In this document: piece after piece, positions 7,017 through 16,113 of the stretch
How the letters are laid out: every line of letters starts with the position of its first letter
Position numbering within the stretch: position 1 is the first letter of the stretch
NCBI RefSeq assembly: GCF_003387615.1
Contig: NZ_QUNS01000003.1
Coordinates: forward strand, 312,591 to 376,590
Length of the DNA stretch: 64,000 nucleotides
Direction of reading: 5' to 3'
DNA from: Tenacibaculum gallaicum
Lineage (GTDB): Bacteria; Bacteroidota; Bacteroidia; Flavobacteriales; Flavobacteriaceae
The notes under the pieces: generated by a model
What the model was told of the DNA's origin: nothing
Database searches by the model: none
The model's input: the letters and a program-made list of their open reading frames with translations, nothing else
Program-made: the position numbers and the translations under genes

Positions 7017-10000
7017 TTAATCTTCTAATCCTTTTCTTAAAACTTCTTTAATTCCTTCTAAATTATCTGAAAATGACATCATTTGATTTAATATTTGAAC
7101 CATTTCATTATTGCCTCCAAAGCCTTTTAACTTATTATTCTTAGCAAAAATTTCTTTTATACCATTCCAGCGGTTTGTTTCATTTTTTGATAATCCTCCT
7201 ATCAACTCCTTATATTTTAATAAGTTTGCCTCAGCAGAAGAAGTTAATGTTTGTGACTCACTTTCGTAATGAGATAAAACCAATCTTTTCAACTCAACAT
7301 CATTCATTATTGGTACTACTTTAGCTACTAACTTATTCATATCACGATACGAGCCCTGTAGCTTAAAAGATGGTTCTATTCTGTATTCATCTTCCTTCGC
7401 AGCAGATTCAATGTAAGCTTTGTTTACTTTTAATATTGTATTTCTTATAATTATTACTTTTTCTAAAACCGAAATATAATCTTGAATTTCTTGTTTGGTA
7501 TGATTTCCTTTCAACTCATCCTCTTGAGTATTGTTTTCAACTCTATTTATCAATGCATAAACATCTTCAAAGTACTTACTACTTAATTGATGTAATATTG
7601 GGTTTGATGTTAATGAGTTTTCTATTAAACTAAGTTCAAATAAATGAGCTGTATCCCCTATAATATCTCCTAAATTATATATATCAGCTCTGTTTGCTAA
7701 CATATCAGGTATTTGAAACTTATCTCCACTTTCAGTATACGGGTTACCTGCCATGATTACACAAAACTTCTTTCCTCTTAAATCGTACGTTTTAGGCTTA
7801 CCATTGTATACTCCTTCTATTTTCCTTGTTCCATCTGAAAGAGAAATAAACTTTTGCAAAAACTCAGGGTTACAGTGCTGAATATCATCTAAATACAACA
7901 TTACATTATCACCCATTTCGAATGCTAAGTTTAATTTTTTGAGTTCTTCTCTAGAAGCTGAATTTGTTGCTGCTTCCGGATCGACCGAGGTTACCTCATG
8001 ACCAATGGCAGGTCCATTAATTTTCATAAAGATTAATCCTAACCTATTGGCTAGGTACTCCATCAAAGTAGTTTTTCCATAACCTGGGGGTGATATTAAA
8101 AGTAACATCCCCATTCTGTCTGTACGTTTATTATCTCCAACCGTTCCTAACTGCTTAGATAAGTTATCTCCTATCAAGGGAAAGTAAACTTCATCTATTA
8201 GCTTATTTCGAACAAAGGAAGATAATACTCTTGGCTTAAATTCATTTAACTTTAATGTCTCTTTTAAATTTTCTACCAATAGGTGTTTCGCCTCCTTGTA
8301 TGCTAAAAAATTAGGTACGTCTTCTTTTGAAAAAACCTCTAATCTTTCAATAAAACTATGATAATTAAATTCAAAATTTCCTTCAATAATAGTATCGTGT
8401 TCTCCTCTTAGCTCTTTAATGGTTTCTTCAGGGTTTGCATGTAAAACAGCATTAGGCTCATGGTGAAATAATAATAAAGAAATTACTTCATCTGTGTAAT
8501 TTTCATTTCCATCAATAGATGTTATAAATGAGCTTACCCATTGTTTAGTCAGCTGGATTTTTGCGCTATAATCTGTAGTCTTTTCAAGATTACTTTTAAA
8601 CACATGTAATGCATCTTGTTTTGTTAGATACTTTATAAAGTCTTCTTTTATTCCTAACGCAGTAGCACTTATTATAAATGAATTAGTGCTTTTTAATTGG
8701 TTAAATAAGTAACTAGCTATTGTTTTTCCTACCTCTTTAGAAAACAATAAAGTTTCTTCTGAAAGAGTAGTTATTTCTTTTTGTAATTTATTTATTAAAA
8801 AATCGTATTCTTTACTTTCAGGAAAGAATCGTAAGACATCTCCTGATGCTTTTATTGAAAAATTATAATAATCTTGATGCTCTTTAGGCAAAGAGTTCCA
8901 AAAATATTGAGCGTATGCTCTAGTGTTTGAAGCGTATGTTAATAAACCTAATTCGTGATGTTTATGAACTAGTGTATACAATATTTTAAAAGCATCAACA
9001 TCGTGCACGCCTTTTACATATCCTTCTGCAAACAAGCTTCCACTTTCATTTTGAACTAACGCTAATAAACCTTGTTCGTTTAGCTTTAATAATTCATTTG
9101 TTGAATACGAAGTAAATAATTTATACGCCAAATAAGAAGATCTATACACTAAATCGTTCTCAGAAACTAGTTCTTGATTCCAATATTTTTCAGATTTAAG
9201 TAAAATTTCATTTTCAACTTCTTGATAGAAATTTGTTCCTGTTAAATGATAATGTAACGTTTGATCTTTGTAAACTATTGATAAATCCAACGGTTGTTTA
9301 TTAACTCCAAACTTATGTTTTCCTAAGCGAATTATATTCTCACCATCTTCATATAACTCTTGTTTATCTTTTAGTTTTCTTAATGCATCTTCTTTAGCTA
9401 CTTTAAGTTGTGTTTCTATAGCTTCAGCTTTACCAACTGACTCTAAATCTTTTAATTGATTAACAATATCTCTAACTTTGTTAATCATTAAATCAGCAGC
9501 AAAATATCCGTTAATGTCTTCAACTGAAGGGTAACTTTGTGCCTTTTTTGCTATACTTTTTAAAATTCTTTCAGAAGCAGCGCTTAATGCTTCTATTTTC
9601 TTATTTCTTTTTTCAAGTATTGTACTCTTTCGAGCATCAAAAGCATTATGAACTTCTTCTCTCTTCTCTATAATTAAGGAAATAAATTCTTCAAAATCGG
9701 CAAACTTACCTTCAATTTCCTCTAACTGAATTGCTATTTTTGTAAGGAACTCATCACATTTTTCTGGCGTAGTAGCCATATCAATGTAATTAATAATACT
9801 TTGATCTATAAGTTTTAATTGAGCAGAAAAATCAGCCTTAGCTTCTTCACTTCCTAAAGTTTTAACTGTATTTTTAATTCCTGCTTTTAATTGATTTAAT
9901 GTAGCAAAAATTAAAGAAATGTTATCTATAATTTTAGTTGATTGGGAAGTATCTTCTATTTCTAAATTTGTTACAATTTCAATTAAAAGTTCTAAATCTG

Positions 10001-11855
10001 TTGTTATTTGATCTACTTCTTTTTCAAGCTTCTTAGCATCTATTACTTTTTTAATAGATGTTAATTGTTCTTGTTTTTCTTGAACACGATTATGATATGG
10101 CTTTAAAGCTTGATCATTCAATAAAAACTCTACACATCTTTTTGATATAATAGTGCTTTGTTCTTCAATAGAATTTTCAATTTTTTCTAATACATCAATT
10201 GCTATATAACGAACATCTTTTAAGCTAATAACCTGTCCTCTTAATACTCGTAACTCATTTAGTAATTCAACAAAATCTTCTATCGTTTTAAACGATGTAC
10301 TTTTAATCTTACTTAAAAGAACATTCGATTTTTCTTGAATAACCTTACCTTCTTTTGCTGCTTGTTGCTTTAACTGAGTTACTTTTTCAAATTCATCAAT
10401 CGCAGCATTGGCAGCATCTTTAATTTCTGTAACAGGTATACTTAATTGTTCTGTTTCATGTTCGTTTATCCAATAATAACTACTATTAATATCATTTGAT
10501 TTCTTAGCTATGTCATTGTACAAGCCTGCATAACTATCTTCTTTATTTAAAAGAGTTATTAATTCATGGCATTCTGCCATTGCTTTAACAATATCCTTAT
10601 TACCAATCTTATACAACAAAGTGTCTTCATGTGATGAAGGAATGTTGTCTGTTTTTAAATAAGGGGTTTGCCAAATTTGAACAACATGATGTTTTGTTTG
10701 CTCATTTTCTGTTTTAAAATAACACAGCTCTCCATCCTCTAAAATTGTAAAACCATTACAAACAATAGGTGTTTTTACCTCTTGCTCGATAATATTATAA
10801 GACATTAGTATGTAAAGTCCTCTTATTGTTGCATAAAACACATATAGAAAATCTTCTCCATTAGGAGAAACTATTTTCTCTTGAAACTTTACATCTTTAG
10901 TATTGTTTTCAAAAAGTTTATACTGACCTGTTTGTAAATAATATCCGTCAGGAAAAATAAGACCTTGATGATCTGGCAACAGCACAGCACAGTCTTTAAT
11001 ACTATCAACTTTTTGAACTTCTTGTAATTTGTGGTTATAAATAAAATAACGTGCTTCTTCTTGAAATGGTTTTATTTCAAGTAAAATAAGGTTTCCTAAA
11101 TCAGCATAACGAAACTGACCGTCATCCAATGTTTGATCAATATGTTCTACTGCTTCTTCAAGAATTCCTTTTCCTTCATCTGTATTATCTTCTATCTTAA
11201 TAGTTAAGTCACCTCCAATGGTTTCTACAAAAACTTTATCTAAAATAGAAATATGAGAGTACGTCCCATAACGGTGCATATCTCTGGTTACCTCTTGCCA
11301 ATTAAATTCGTGTTGTTTTGGAAACCTGTATTCATGCTCACTTCTATTATCAACATATACTAATCCATTTTCCTTTATTAACCACTTAAAAGTTTTCACA
11401 TCGGTTTTACTCTCACTTAACTGGAAAACCATATGAAGATAATTATCTATAATTGCAAATTTTGCAAAAATAGTATTTCGATAATACTTATATAAGTTAG
11501 TAAAGTCGGTTATGAAAGTTTCATTATGAAGAAAATCTAGTGATTTTGGCTGAAAACGATTGTCTTTAAACTCATAAGCGCTAAAGACATCCGATAACTT
11601 AATATCTGTTCTTAGTCCAAAATGAACATTGTATCCAAAGATTGAGGTGTTTCCTAGAGAAACAATATCTCTAGCTATACAGTTGTTTTCTGTATTAATT
11701 CTATCATTCGCTATAAGCTTTGTTTCAACCGTACCAAACACATGCTTTCTAGCGTCATTTAATCTTTGTAACCTATTTAGTAGCTCTTTTTTTTGTTTTT
11801 GAAGACGACTCTGAATAATCTCATATGTTCCGCCATCAAGTTGTTGATCTTTCAT
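7017..11855 (-). CDS. Giant DUF3686/AAA ATPase (annotated elsewhere as 'DNA repair ATPase')
   Basis: A 1612-residue cytosolic protein. The N-terminal about 420 residues are beta-rich with repeated YFIYNH/ILLEIK-type strands and match the DUF3686 region known from this family. A long charged coiled-coil stretch follows (about 470-870), then a helical domain (about 880-1200). An AAA ATPase core near the C-terminus has Walker A PPGYGKTT (K1261), Walker B LYLDDIQ (D1323, D1324), a MAGNPYTESGD sensor-like segment and a downstream helical lid. Homologues are called DNA repair ATPases by similarity only. Its setting beside PspA, a flotillin and an OB-fold membrane protein suggests work on membrane-associated assemblies. 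A stem-loop in the 85-base gap before it may reduce its expression relative to the flotillin gene. Confidence 0.85.
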   Translation of the reverse strand: MKDQQLDGGTYEIIQSRLQKQKKELLNRLQRLNDARKHVFGTVETKLIANDRINTENNCIARDIVSLGNTSIFGYNVHFGLRTDIKLSDVFSAYEFKDNRFQPKSLDFLHNETFITDFTNLYKYYRNTIFAKFAIIDNYLHMVFQLSESKTDVKTFKWLIKENGLVYVDNRSEHEYRFPKQHEFNWQEVTRDMHRYGTYSHISILDKVFVETIGGDLTIKIEDNTDEGKGILEEAVEHIDQTLDDGQFRYADLGNLILLEIKPFQEEARYFIYNHKLQEVQKVDSIKDCAVLLPDHQGLIFPDGYYLQTGQYKLFENNTKDVKFQEKIVSPNGEDFLYVFYATIRGLYILMSYNIIEQEVKTPIVCNGFTILEDGELCYFKTENEQTKHHVVQIWQTPYLKTDNIPSSHEDTLLYKIGNKDIVKAMAECHELITLLNKEDSYAGLYNDIAKKSNDINSSYYWINEHETEQLSIPVTEIKDAANAAIDEFEKVTQLKQQAAKEGKVIQEKSNVLLSKIKSTSFKTIEDFVELLNELRVLRGQVISLKDVRYIAIDVLEKIENSIEEQSTIISKRCVEFLLNDQALKPYHNRVQEKQEQLTSIKKVIDAKKLEKEVDQITTDLELLIEIVTNLEIEDTSQSTKIIDNISLIFATLNQLKAGIKNTVKTLGSEEAKADFSAQLKLIDQSIINYIDMATTPEKCDEFLTKIAIQLEEIEGKFADFEEFISLIIEKREEVHNAFDARKSTILEKRNKKIEALSAASERILKSIAKKAQSYPSVEDINGYFAADLMINKVRDIVNQLKDLESVGKAEAIETQLKVAKEDALRKLKDKQELYEDGENIIRLGKHKFGVNKQPLDLSIVYKDQTLHYHLTGTNFYQEVENEILLKSEKYWNQELVSENDLVYRSSYLAYKLFTSYSTNELLKLNEQGLLALVQNESGSLFAEGYVKGVHDVDAFKILYTLVHKHHELGLLTYASNTRAYAQYFWNSLPKEHQDYYNFSIKASGDVLRFFPESKEYDFLINKLQKEITTLSEETLLFSKEVGKTIASYLFNQLKSTNSFIISATALGIKEDFIKYLTKQDALHVFKSNLEKTTDYSAKIQLTKQWVSSFITSIDGNENYTDEVISLLLFHHEPNAVLHANPEETIKELRGEHDTIIEGNFEFNYHSFIERLEVFSKEDVPNFLAYKEAKHLLVENLKETLKLNEFKPRVLSSFVRNKLIDEVYFPLIGDNLSKQLGTVGDNKRTDRMGMLLLISPPGYGKTTLMEYLANRLGLIFMKINGPAIGHEVTSVDPEAATNSASREELKKLNLAFEMGDNVMLYLDDIQHCNPEFLQKFISLSDGTRKIEGVYNGKPKTYDLRGKKFCVIMAGNPYTESGDKFQIPDMLANRADIYNLGDIIGDTAHLFELSLIENSLTSNPILHQLSSKYFEDVYALINRVENNTQEDELKGNHTKQEIQDYISVLEKVIIIRNTILKVNKAYIESAAKEDEYRIEPSFKLQGSYRDMNKLVAKVVPIMNDVELKRLVLSHYESESQTLTSSAEANLLKYKELIGGLSKNETNRWNGIKEIFAKNNKLKGFGGNNEMVQILNQMMSFSDNLEGIKEVLRKGLED

Positions 11856-11901
11856 ACAAAAAATTACGAGTTAAAATTAATATTAAACACTTAAAATAAA
11901 T

Positions 11902-11929
11902 TCCGAGTATTGAAAAATCAATACTCGGA
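11902..11929 (-). terminator. Intra-operon stem-loop between flotillin and AAA ATPase genes
   Basis: A perfect 11-bp inverted repeat, TCCGAGTATTG (11902-11912) and CAATACTCGGA (11919-11929), with a six-base loop. It lies 12 bases after the flotillin stop codon in the direction of transcription and is followed by a moderately U-rich run on the minus strand. A partial terminator that sets a lower level for the giant ATPase is the simplest reading. Confidence 0.6.
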
Positions 11930-11940
11930 TAAGTGCTATT

Positions 11941-14010
11941 CTAACTCATTTTTTTATTAGAAATATCTAATCCTTTTGCTAAGCTAAAAAGGTTTCCCAA
12001 AAGCGTTTGATCATCATCAGATGTTGCTCTATCTTTTAAACTCATTAACAAATTAGCAATTGTTAAATTTTTAATATCCTCAGAAGAAATTCCATATTTT
12101 ACTGCAAAATCTCTTACGCGTTCCATTAAATTTCCTTTTACATCATCACTACTTAATATAGCATCTTTTACTTCTTGCAAATTACTACTGTTTTCAATCA
12201 TCTTATCCAGTCCTTTTGCCTTGGTTATTTGCCCCATGATTTGCTCAAAGAACATTGTTTCTCCTCCTACTATATCAATCTTAGCAGATTTTAATGCTTG
12301 ACCAATAACATCAGCTTGAGCATCTGCAATATCTTTTTGAATATTAATATGTGCTAAATCTACTTTTAAGTCTTTTTCTAGTCGTAGTTTAAATTCTTCA
12401 TGCTCTTTACCTACACCATCTAGCTTTTTCATTGCTGCTGCTTTTTCTTCGATTCCTGCTGCATCTGCTAAGGCTTTTTCTCTTATAACTTCTGCTTCAG
12501 CCATTCCTTCTTTTCTTAAGGCTTCTGCTTTTGCTTCAACTCCTACAGCCTCAGCTTTTGCTTTCTTCTCAATAATTAAGGCTTCCATAGAACCAAATCG
12601 CTCACTAGCATCTGCTTTGGCATGCATTACTTGTGCCTCTGACATTCCTAAAGTAGCTTCTTCTTTTGCTTTAGCATCTGCTAATGTCTTACGAGCTTCT
12701 GCTTCTTTTTCACTTGCTTCTTTATTCGCTTGTGCCTCAATGTTAATTTCTTCAGCTTTTTGCTTTGCAGCTTCTTTTTGTGCTTCAGCTTCTTTAATTG
12801 TTTTAATTAAATCTTCTTGAGCTTTTGCTTCTGCCAATGTAATAGTAACTTGCTTCTCTCTATCTGCTGTTTTAAACGCCTGAATATCTTTCATATTCTC
12901 TTGTTCTTCAACCACTCCTTTTTCTAAAGTAACACGATCACGAATAACATCTTGTATGTTCTTCTTTTCTACCTCAACTACTTTTTCTTTTTCAATTTGA
13001 GCTAATGTAACAATTCGCTCTCGCTCAGTAGCTTCTAACATTCTGTCTTTTTCTACTCTTTCAGTTTCAACAACATCAGTACGTAATTTGTTCTTAGCTG
13101 CTACAATAACTTGTCTTTGTTTATTTTCTTCTGCAACTTGTACTTTCTCTTCTGTTACTATTCTTGCCGACTCAGACTTTAATAACTCTTCTTGGTTAAC
13201 TTTTAATATTTCAGCTTCTTCACGAGCTTTAACATTAGCTATTTCACGTTTTTGTTGCTCTTCTTTCTCTGCTAATTGTTTATCTAGTTCCAGAATAGCT
13301 TCTCGAGCTTCTACATCTTGCTTTCTAATCGTTTTTTCTTCATCTCTTTTGATTAGGTTTGCTTTGATGTTTTGTACAGCCGTTAATTCAGTAATTTTCT
13401 TAATCCCTTCAGCATCTAAAATATTATCTGCTTTTAAATAAGATACAGATGTTTGCTCTAAATAATCAATTGCGCAATCTTCAAGCGTGTATCCATTTAA
13501 ATCGGTTCCAATAATATCTACAATTTCGTCCCTAAACTCTCTACGAGCTTCGTATAAATCAGTAAAATCAAACTTTTTACCAACAGTTTTTAACGCCTCA
13601 GAAAACTTAGCTTCAAATAAATCTTCTAATGTTGAAATATCTGATGCTCTATCGCAACCTATAGTTTGTGCTACTTTTTTAATAAAATCTACTTCATTAT
13701 TTACTCTCACAAAAAAGGCAACTTTAATATCTGCTCGCATGTTGTCTCTACAAAGTAATCCATCATTACCTAAACGTTCTATTTGGATTTTTTTTACAGA
13801 TACATCCATAATTTCTACTCTGTGAAATACAGGTATCACATACATCCCTTTATCTGTAGCTACTTTAGTTCCTCCAAAACCTGTTCGTATCAAAGCTTGT
13901 CCTTGTGGTACCTTTTTGTAGAACATTGCTATTATAGCAAAGTATAGAATAATAAGAAATAGAATTAATCCTACTCCTACTCCAATAACCTGTAATAAAC
14001 TGTTTGTCAT
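11941..14010 (-). CDS. Flotillin-like SPFH/band-7 protein (YqiK type)
   Basis: 689 residues. An N-terminal membrane helix (about 8-32) is followed by an SPFH/band-7 domain (about 33-210, with KVPQGQALIRTGFGG and LLCRDNMRADIKVAFFVRV). A very long charged coiled coil rich in Glu, Lys and Ala follows (about 215-560), with the AEA/KAE repeats typical of flotillins. A C-terminal flotillin domain lies to about 650. It is longer than E. coli YqiK (about 550). Such proteins form oligomeric membrane scaffolds. The partner gene just upstream is the YqiJ-like OB-fold membrane protein, as in the E. coli yqiJ-yqiK pair, and PspA precedes that. Together they indicate a membrane-integrity complex. The family is certain. 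Confidence 0.93.
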   Translation of the reverse strand: MTNSLLQVIGVGVGLILFLIILYFAIIAMFYKKVPQGQALIRTGFGGTKVATDKGMYVIPVFHRVEIMDVSVKKIQIERLGNDGLLCRDNMRADIKVAFFVRVNNEVDFIKKVAQTIGCDRASDISTLEDLFEAKFSEALKTVGKKFDFTDLYEARREFRDEIVDIIGTDLNGYTLEDCAIDYLEQTSVSYLKADNILDAEGIKKITELTAVQNIKANLIKRDEEKTIRKQDVEAREAILELDKQLAEKEEQQKREIANVKAREEAEILKVNQEELLKSESARIVTEEKVQVAEENKQRQVIVAAKNKLRTDVVETERVEKDRMLEATERERIVTLAQIEKEKVVEVEKKNIQDVIRDRVTLEKGVVEEQENMKDIQAFKTADREKQVTITLAEAKAQEDLIKTIKEAEAQKEAAKQKAEEINIEAQANKEASEKEAEARKTLADAKAKEEATLGMSEAQVMHAKADASERFGSMEALIIEKKAKAEAVGVEAKAEALRKEGMAEAEVIREKALADAAGIEEKAAAMKKLDGVGKEHEEFKLRLEKDLKVDLAHINIQKDIADAQADVIGQALKSAKIDIVGGETMFFEQIMGQITKAKGLDKMIENSSNLQEVKDAILSSDDVKGNLMERVRDFAVKYGISSEDIKNLTIANLLMSLKDRATSDDDQTLLGNLFSLAKGLDISNKKMS

Positions 14011-14038
14011 AGTTCTTTTTTTTAAAAAATTTTTGTTT

Positions 14039-14749
14039 TTAATTTATATATGATTGTGCGTAATAAAAAGACTTATCCTGACTTTGTTTTATAATCAAGA
14101 TTTGCTCTCTAAACTGTATTGGACTCCCGTCTAATGATTTAATATTTATTGACAAATGAGTCCCTTCAGCTTTTACTTCGGCTGAACCTAATTTTTTTTC
14201 TTTAATATTAGATAAAGAAACACCTACTCTACCTACTATTTCTATCGGTAAATCTCCATGTTGATTCAAGTTCTTAAAAAAACTTTTAAAAGGTGTTGTG
14301 AATACTTTATTGATGAATAGCGACGGTAAAAAACCTATTAACATTAGCACAAAACCAAAGCTATTATTTATACTACCTGTTAAAACAGTAGAAAATGCTG
14401 TACAAATCCACCAGATAAAAATCCAACATGTAAATGTGAACATAAAAGGCAGTCCTACAAAGTTGAAATAAATCAGAAATATTTGCCACCATTTTAGTGG
14501 TTTTCTTTTCTTTCCTAATACATCCTCTTTATTTACTTCTGCATTTGAAACATCATGAAAATCTGCATTTCCTCCTTCAAAACCTGAATCTGTATCTATA
14601 TCGAAATCTGCATCAATATCTACGTCTATATCTAAATCGAAATCAATTCCAGAAATCATAGTTACCACCCAATACAATAGTAGTATAATCACTAAAATTG
14701 TTAAAGGTAAGTTTACAGATGAAAATATAATATCGGTAAAAGTGTTCAA
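14039..14749 (-). CDS. YqiJ/NfeD-like membrane protein with C-terminal OB fold and Asp-alternating repeat
   Basis: 236 residues. A first membrane helix (about 13-33) is followed by a striking run in which Asp occupies every second position from residue 36 to 54 (ten Asp alternating with mostly Ile, Phe and Val). After a linker come two or three hydrophobic segments (about 88-150). The C-terminus is a beta-rich OB-fold-like domain (about 165-236, with DLPIEIVGRVGVSLSNI). NfeD/YqiJ-type proteins act as partners of flotillins. The gene lies two bases after the pspA stop and 28 bases before the flotillin start, supporting a complex. The acidic repeat might bind divalent cations; that is inference. 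Confidence 0.85.
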   Translation of the reverse strand: MNTFTDIIFSSVNLPLTILVIILLLYWVVTMISGIDFDLDIDVDIDADFDIDTDSGFEGGNADFHDVSNAEVNKEDVLGKKRKPLKWWQIFLIYFNFVGLPFMFTFTCWIFIWWICTAFSTVLTGSINNSFGFVLMLIGFLPSLFINKVFTTPFKSFFKNLNQHGDLPIEIVGRVGVSLSNIKEKKLGSAEVKAEGTHLSINIKSLDGSPIQFREQILIIKQSQDKSFYYAQSYIN

Positions 14750-14751
14750 TT

Positions 14752-15465
14752 TTATGCGTCTTTATCGTTTAACCCTAATCTTTCTTTCAATTTTAATAAA
14801 CTTTCTTCAGCCGAAGTTTCAGTAATATCTGCCGCTTCCGATAATTCCTGATCTATTGATTTAGAAGATTTCGCTATTTCTCCATAAGCTTCAGCTAGAG
14901 CCTCTTCTTGTTTTACTTTCTCTTTCATGCGTTCTAACATAGAAACTGTGCTTGTACTATCAACATCAGCCATTTGTTTATTCAAATTCTTTGTTGCTTT
15001 AGAAACTTTAACTCTAGCTTTTAATGTTTTCAACTCATTTTCCCATTTGCTAATATTCTGTTTAATTTCCTGAATATTATACTCTAATTTACTCACTGAG
15101 TCATTAAATTGAACCTCTTCTTTTTTCACCATTAATATTTTATGGTTCATTTCTTCTTTTTTCATTAAAGCTTCCTTCGCTAGTCTGTCTGCCTCTGAAA
15201 GTTCCATATCTCCATTTTGTCCTTTTTTCAAAATTAATATCGCTTTTTGCTCATAATCTTGACTTTTAAAAGTTAACTCTTCTACATCGTTTTTAGCTCG
15301 AATAGCCAATGCTTTTACTTGTGCCAGTGACTCTAAACTTTTTTCGAGATTTAATTTTAAATCTCTGATTCCTTGTTCTGTCATTTTAATAGGATCTTCC
15401 ATTTTATCTATTGCAGAATTTGCTTCTGATTGCCCTATTTTAAAAAGTCTTTTAAAAAAATTCAT
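14752..15465 (-). CDS. pspA: PspA/IM30-family membrane-remodelling protein
   Basis: 237 residues, almost entirely helical. An amphipathic N-terminal helix (FFKRLFKIGQSEANSAID) can insert in membranes. The family segment MEDPIKMTEQGIRDLK (about 22-37) follows, then long coiled-coil helices to about residue 200. PspA/IM30/Vipp1 proteins form ESCRT-III-like polymers that stabilise stressed membranes. No pspB, pspC or pspF genes are nearby; instead it is embedded with a YbjN-like protein, an OB-fold membrane protein, a flotillin and an AAA ATPase. An ATPase beside an ESCRT-III-like protein invites comparison with Vps4, but that link is inference. Confidence 0.93.
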   Translation of the reverse strand: MNFFKRLFKIGQSEANSAIDKMEDPIKMTEQGIRDLKLNLEKSLESLAQVKALAIRAKNDVEELTFKSQDYEQKAILILKKGQNGDMELSEADRLAKEALMKKEEMNHKILMVKKEEVQFNDSVSKLEYNIQEIKQNISKWENELKTLKARVKVSKATKNLNKQMADVDSTSTVSMLERMKEKVKQEEALAEAYGEIAKSSKSIDQELSEAADITETSAEESLLKLKERLGLNDKDA

Positions 15466-15476
15466 ATCTATTTTTT

Positions 15477-15872
15477 TTAATATTTTGAAAAATTAATAAT
15501 GTGATCTGAGTATTCGCTCAAGAGTAAACTAAGCGAGTTTAAACTTGCTTCAAACTCATTAGCGTCCAAATTCTCTAACTGAAGTGTATCTCTAAAAATA
15601 ACACGTTCACCACTTTCATCTAAGACAAAAGCTCCATGAATTATATCTCTATTCTTTTGCAACAAGCTTTTAAAAACTTCTTGATTAGGCCCTTTAATTT
15701 TAAAGATATATTGTTCAAAAATTATAATTGGATTTGCAACCCCAATAATTAAGTTTTTTATCCCTTCGTTTTCTTTTTCAACAACGAAAATACCTTCTTC
15801 TTGATTTTCTTTTACAATATTGAAATTTAACTCCAGTAAAAAAACCTTTACTTTACTAAAATATGTATTCAT
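15477..15872 (-). CDS. YbjN/type III chaperone-like small protein, first gene of the PspA operon
   Basis: 131 residues with no signal peptide or membrane segment. The order of strands and helices and the pattern LLQKNRDIIHGAFVLDESG (about 86-104), followed by a strand and the C-terminal helix LNSLSLLLSEYSDHI, match the YbjN/CesT-like (type III secretion chaperone) fold. These small acidic proteins act as chaperones or adaptors. DUF2170 (YjfI), which precedes a PspA paralogue in E. coli, was considered but the motif pattern fits less well. It is the promoter-proximal gene of the minus-strand operon, 11 bases before pspA. A regulator or partner of PspA is likely from context only. Confidence 0.65.
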   Translation of the reverse strand: MNTYFSKVKVFLLELNFNIVKENQEEGIFVVEKENEGIKNLIIGVANPIIIFEQYIFKIKGPNQEVFKSLLQKNRDIIHGAFVLDESGERVIFRDTLQLENLDANEFEASLNSLSLLLSEYSDHIINFSKY

Positions 15873-16029
15873 TTTTAAGCAGTTTGATTAGTTAATATAG
15901 CATTTTTTTTAAGCGATAATATTACAAAAAGTTTCTAAAATCAAAGACACCCAACGTAACATTATTAATAACATAAATTCAATAATTTTTAATTTAAAAT
16001 ATTCCCCACTAGTTTTTAAACTAAAAAAA

Positions 16030-16113
16030 TTAGCAAAAACAAAAATAATTAGCTAATATTGTTTGCTCAAATATACAAAAATAAAAACACTTAGCAAATA
16101 AAATTAGCAAAAT
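16030..16113. promoter_or_regulatory. Iterated TTAGCAAA boxes in the divergent XRE / PspA-operon promoter region
   Basis: TTAGCAAA occurs directly at 16030, 16091 and 16104, the perfect palindrome TTAGCTAA at 16049-16056, and the inverted half TTTGCT at 16062-16067. On the minus strand, sequences fitting the Bacteroidota -7 consensus TAnnTTTG lie among them (complements of 16040-16047, 16068-16075 and 16076-16083). Boxes overlapping promoters and running up to the ATG of the XRE gene look like operator sites for that regulator, including autoregulation. The leader to the YbjN-like gene would be about 160 bases. Confidence 0.6.

Noticed and set aside
13088..13441. Plus-strand frame of 117 codons opposite the flotillin gene
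   Set aside because: Ser- and Ala-rich shadow of the Glu/Lys/Ala coiled coil on the other strand; no independent evidence.
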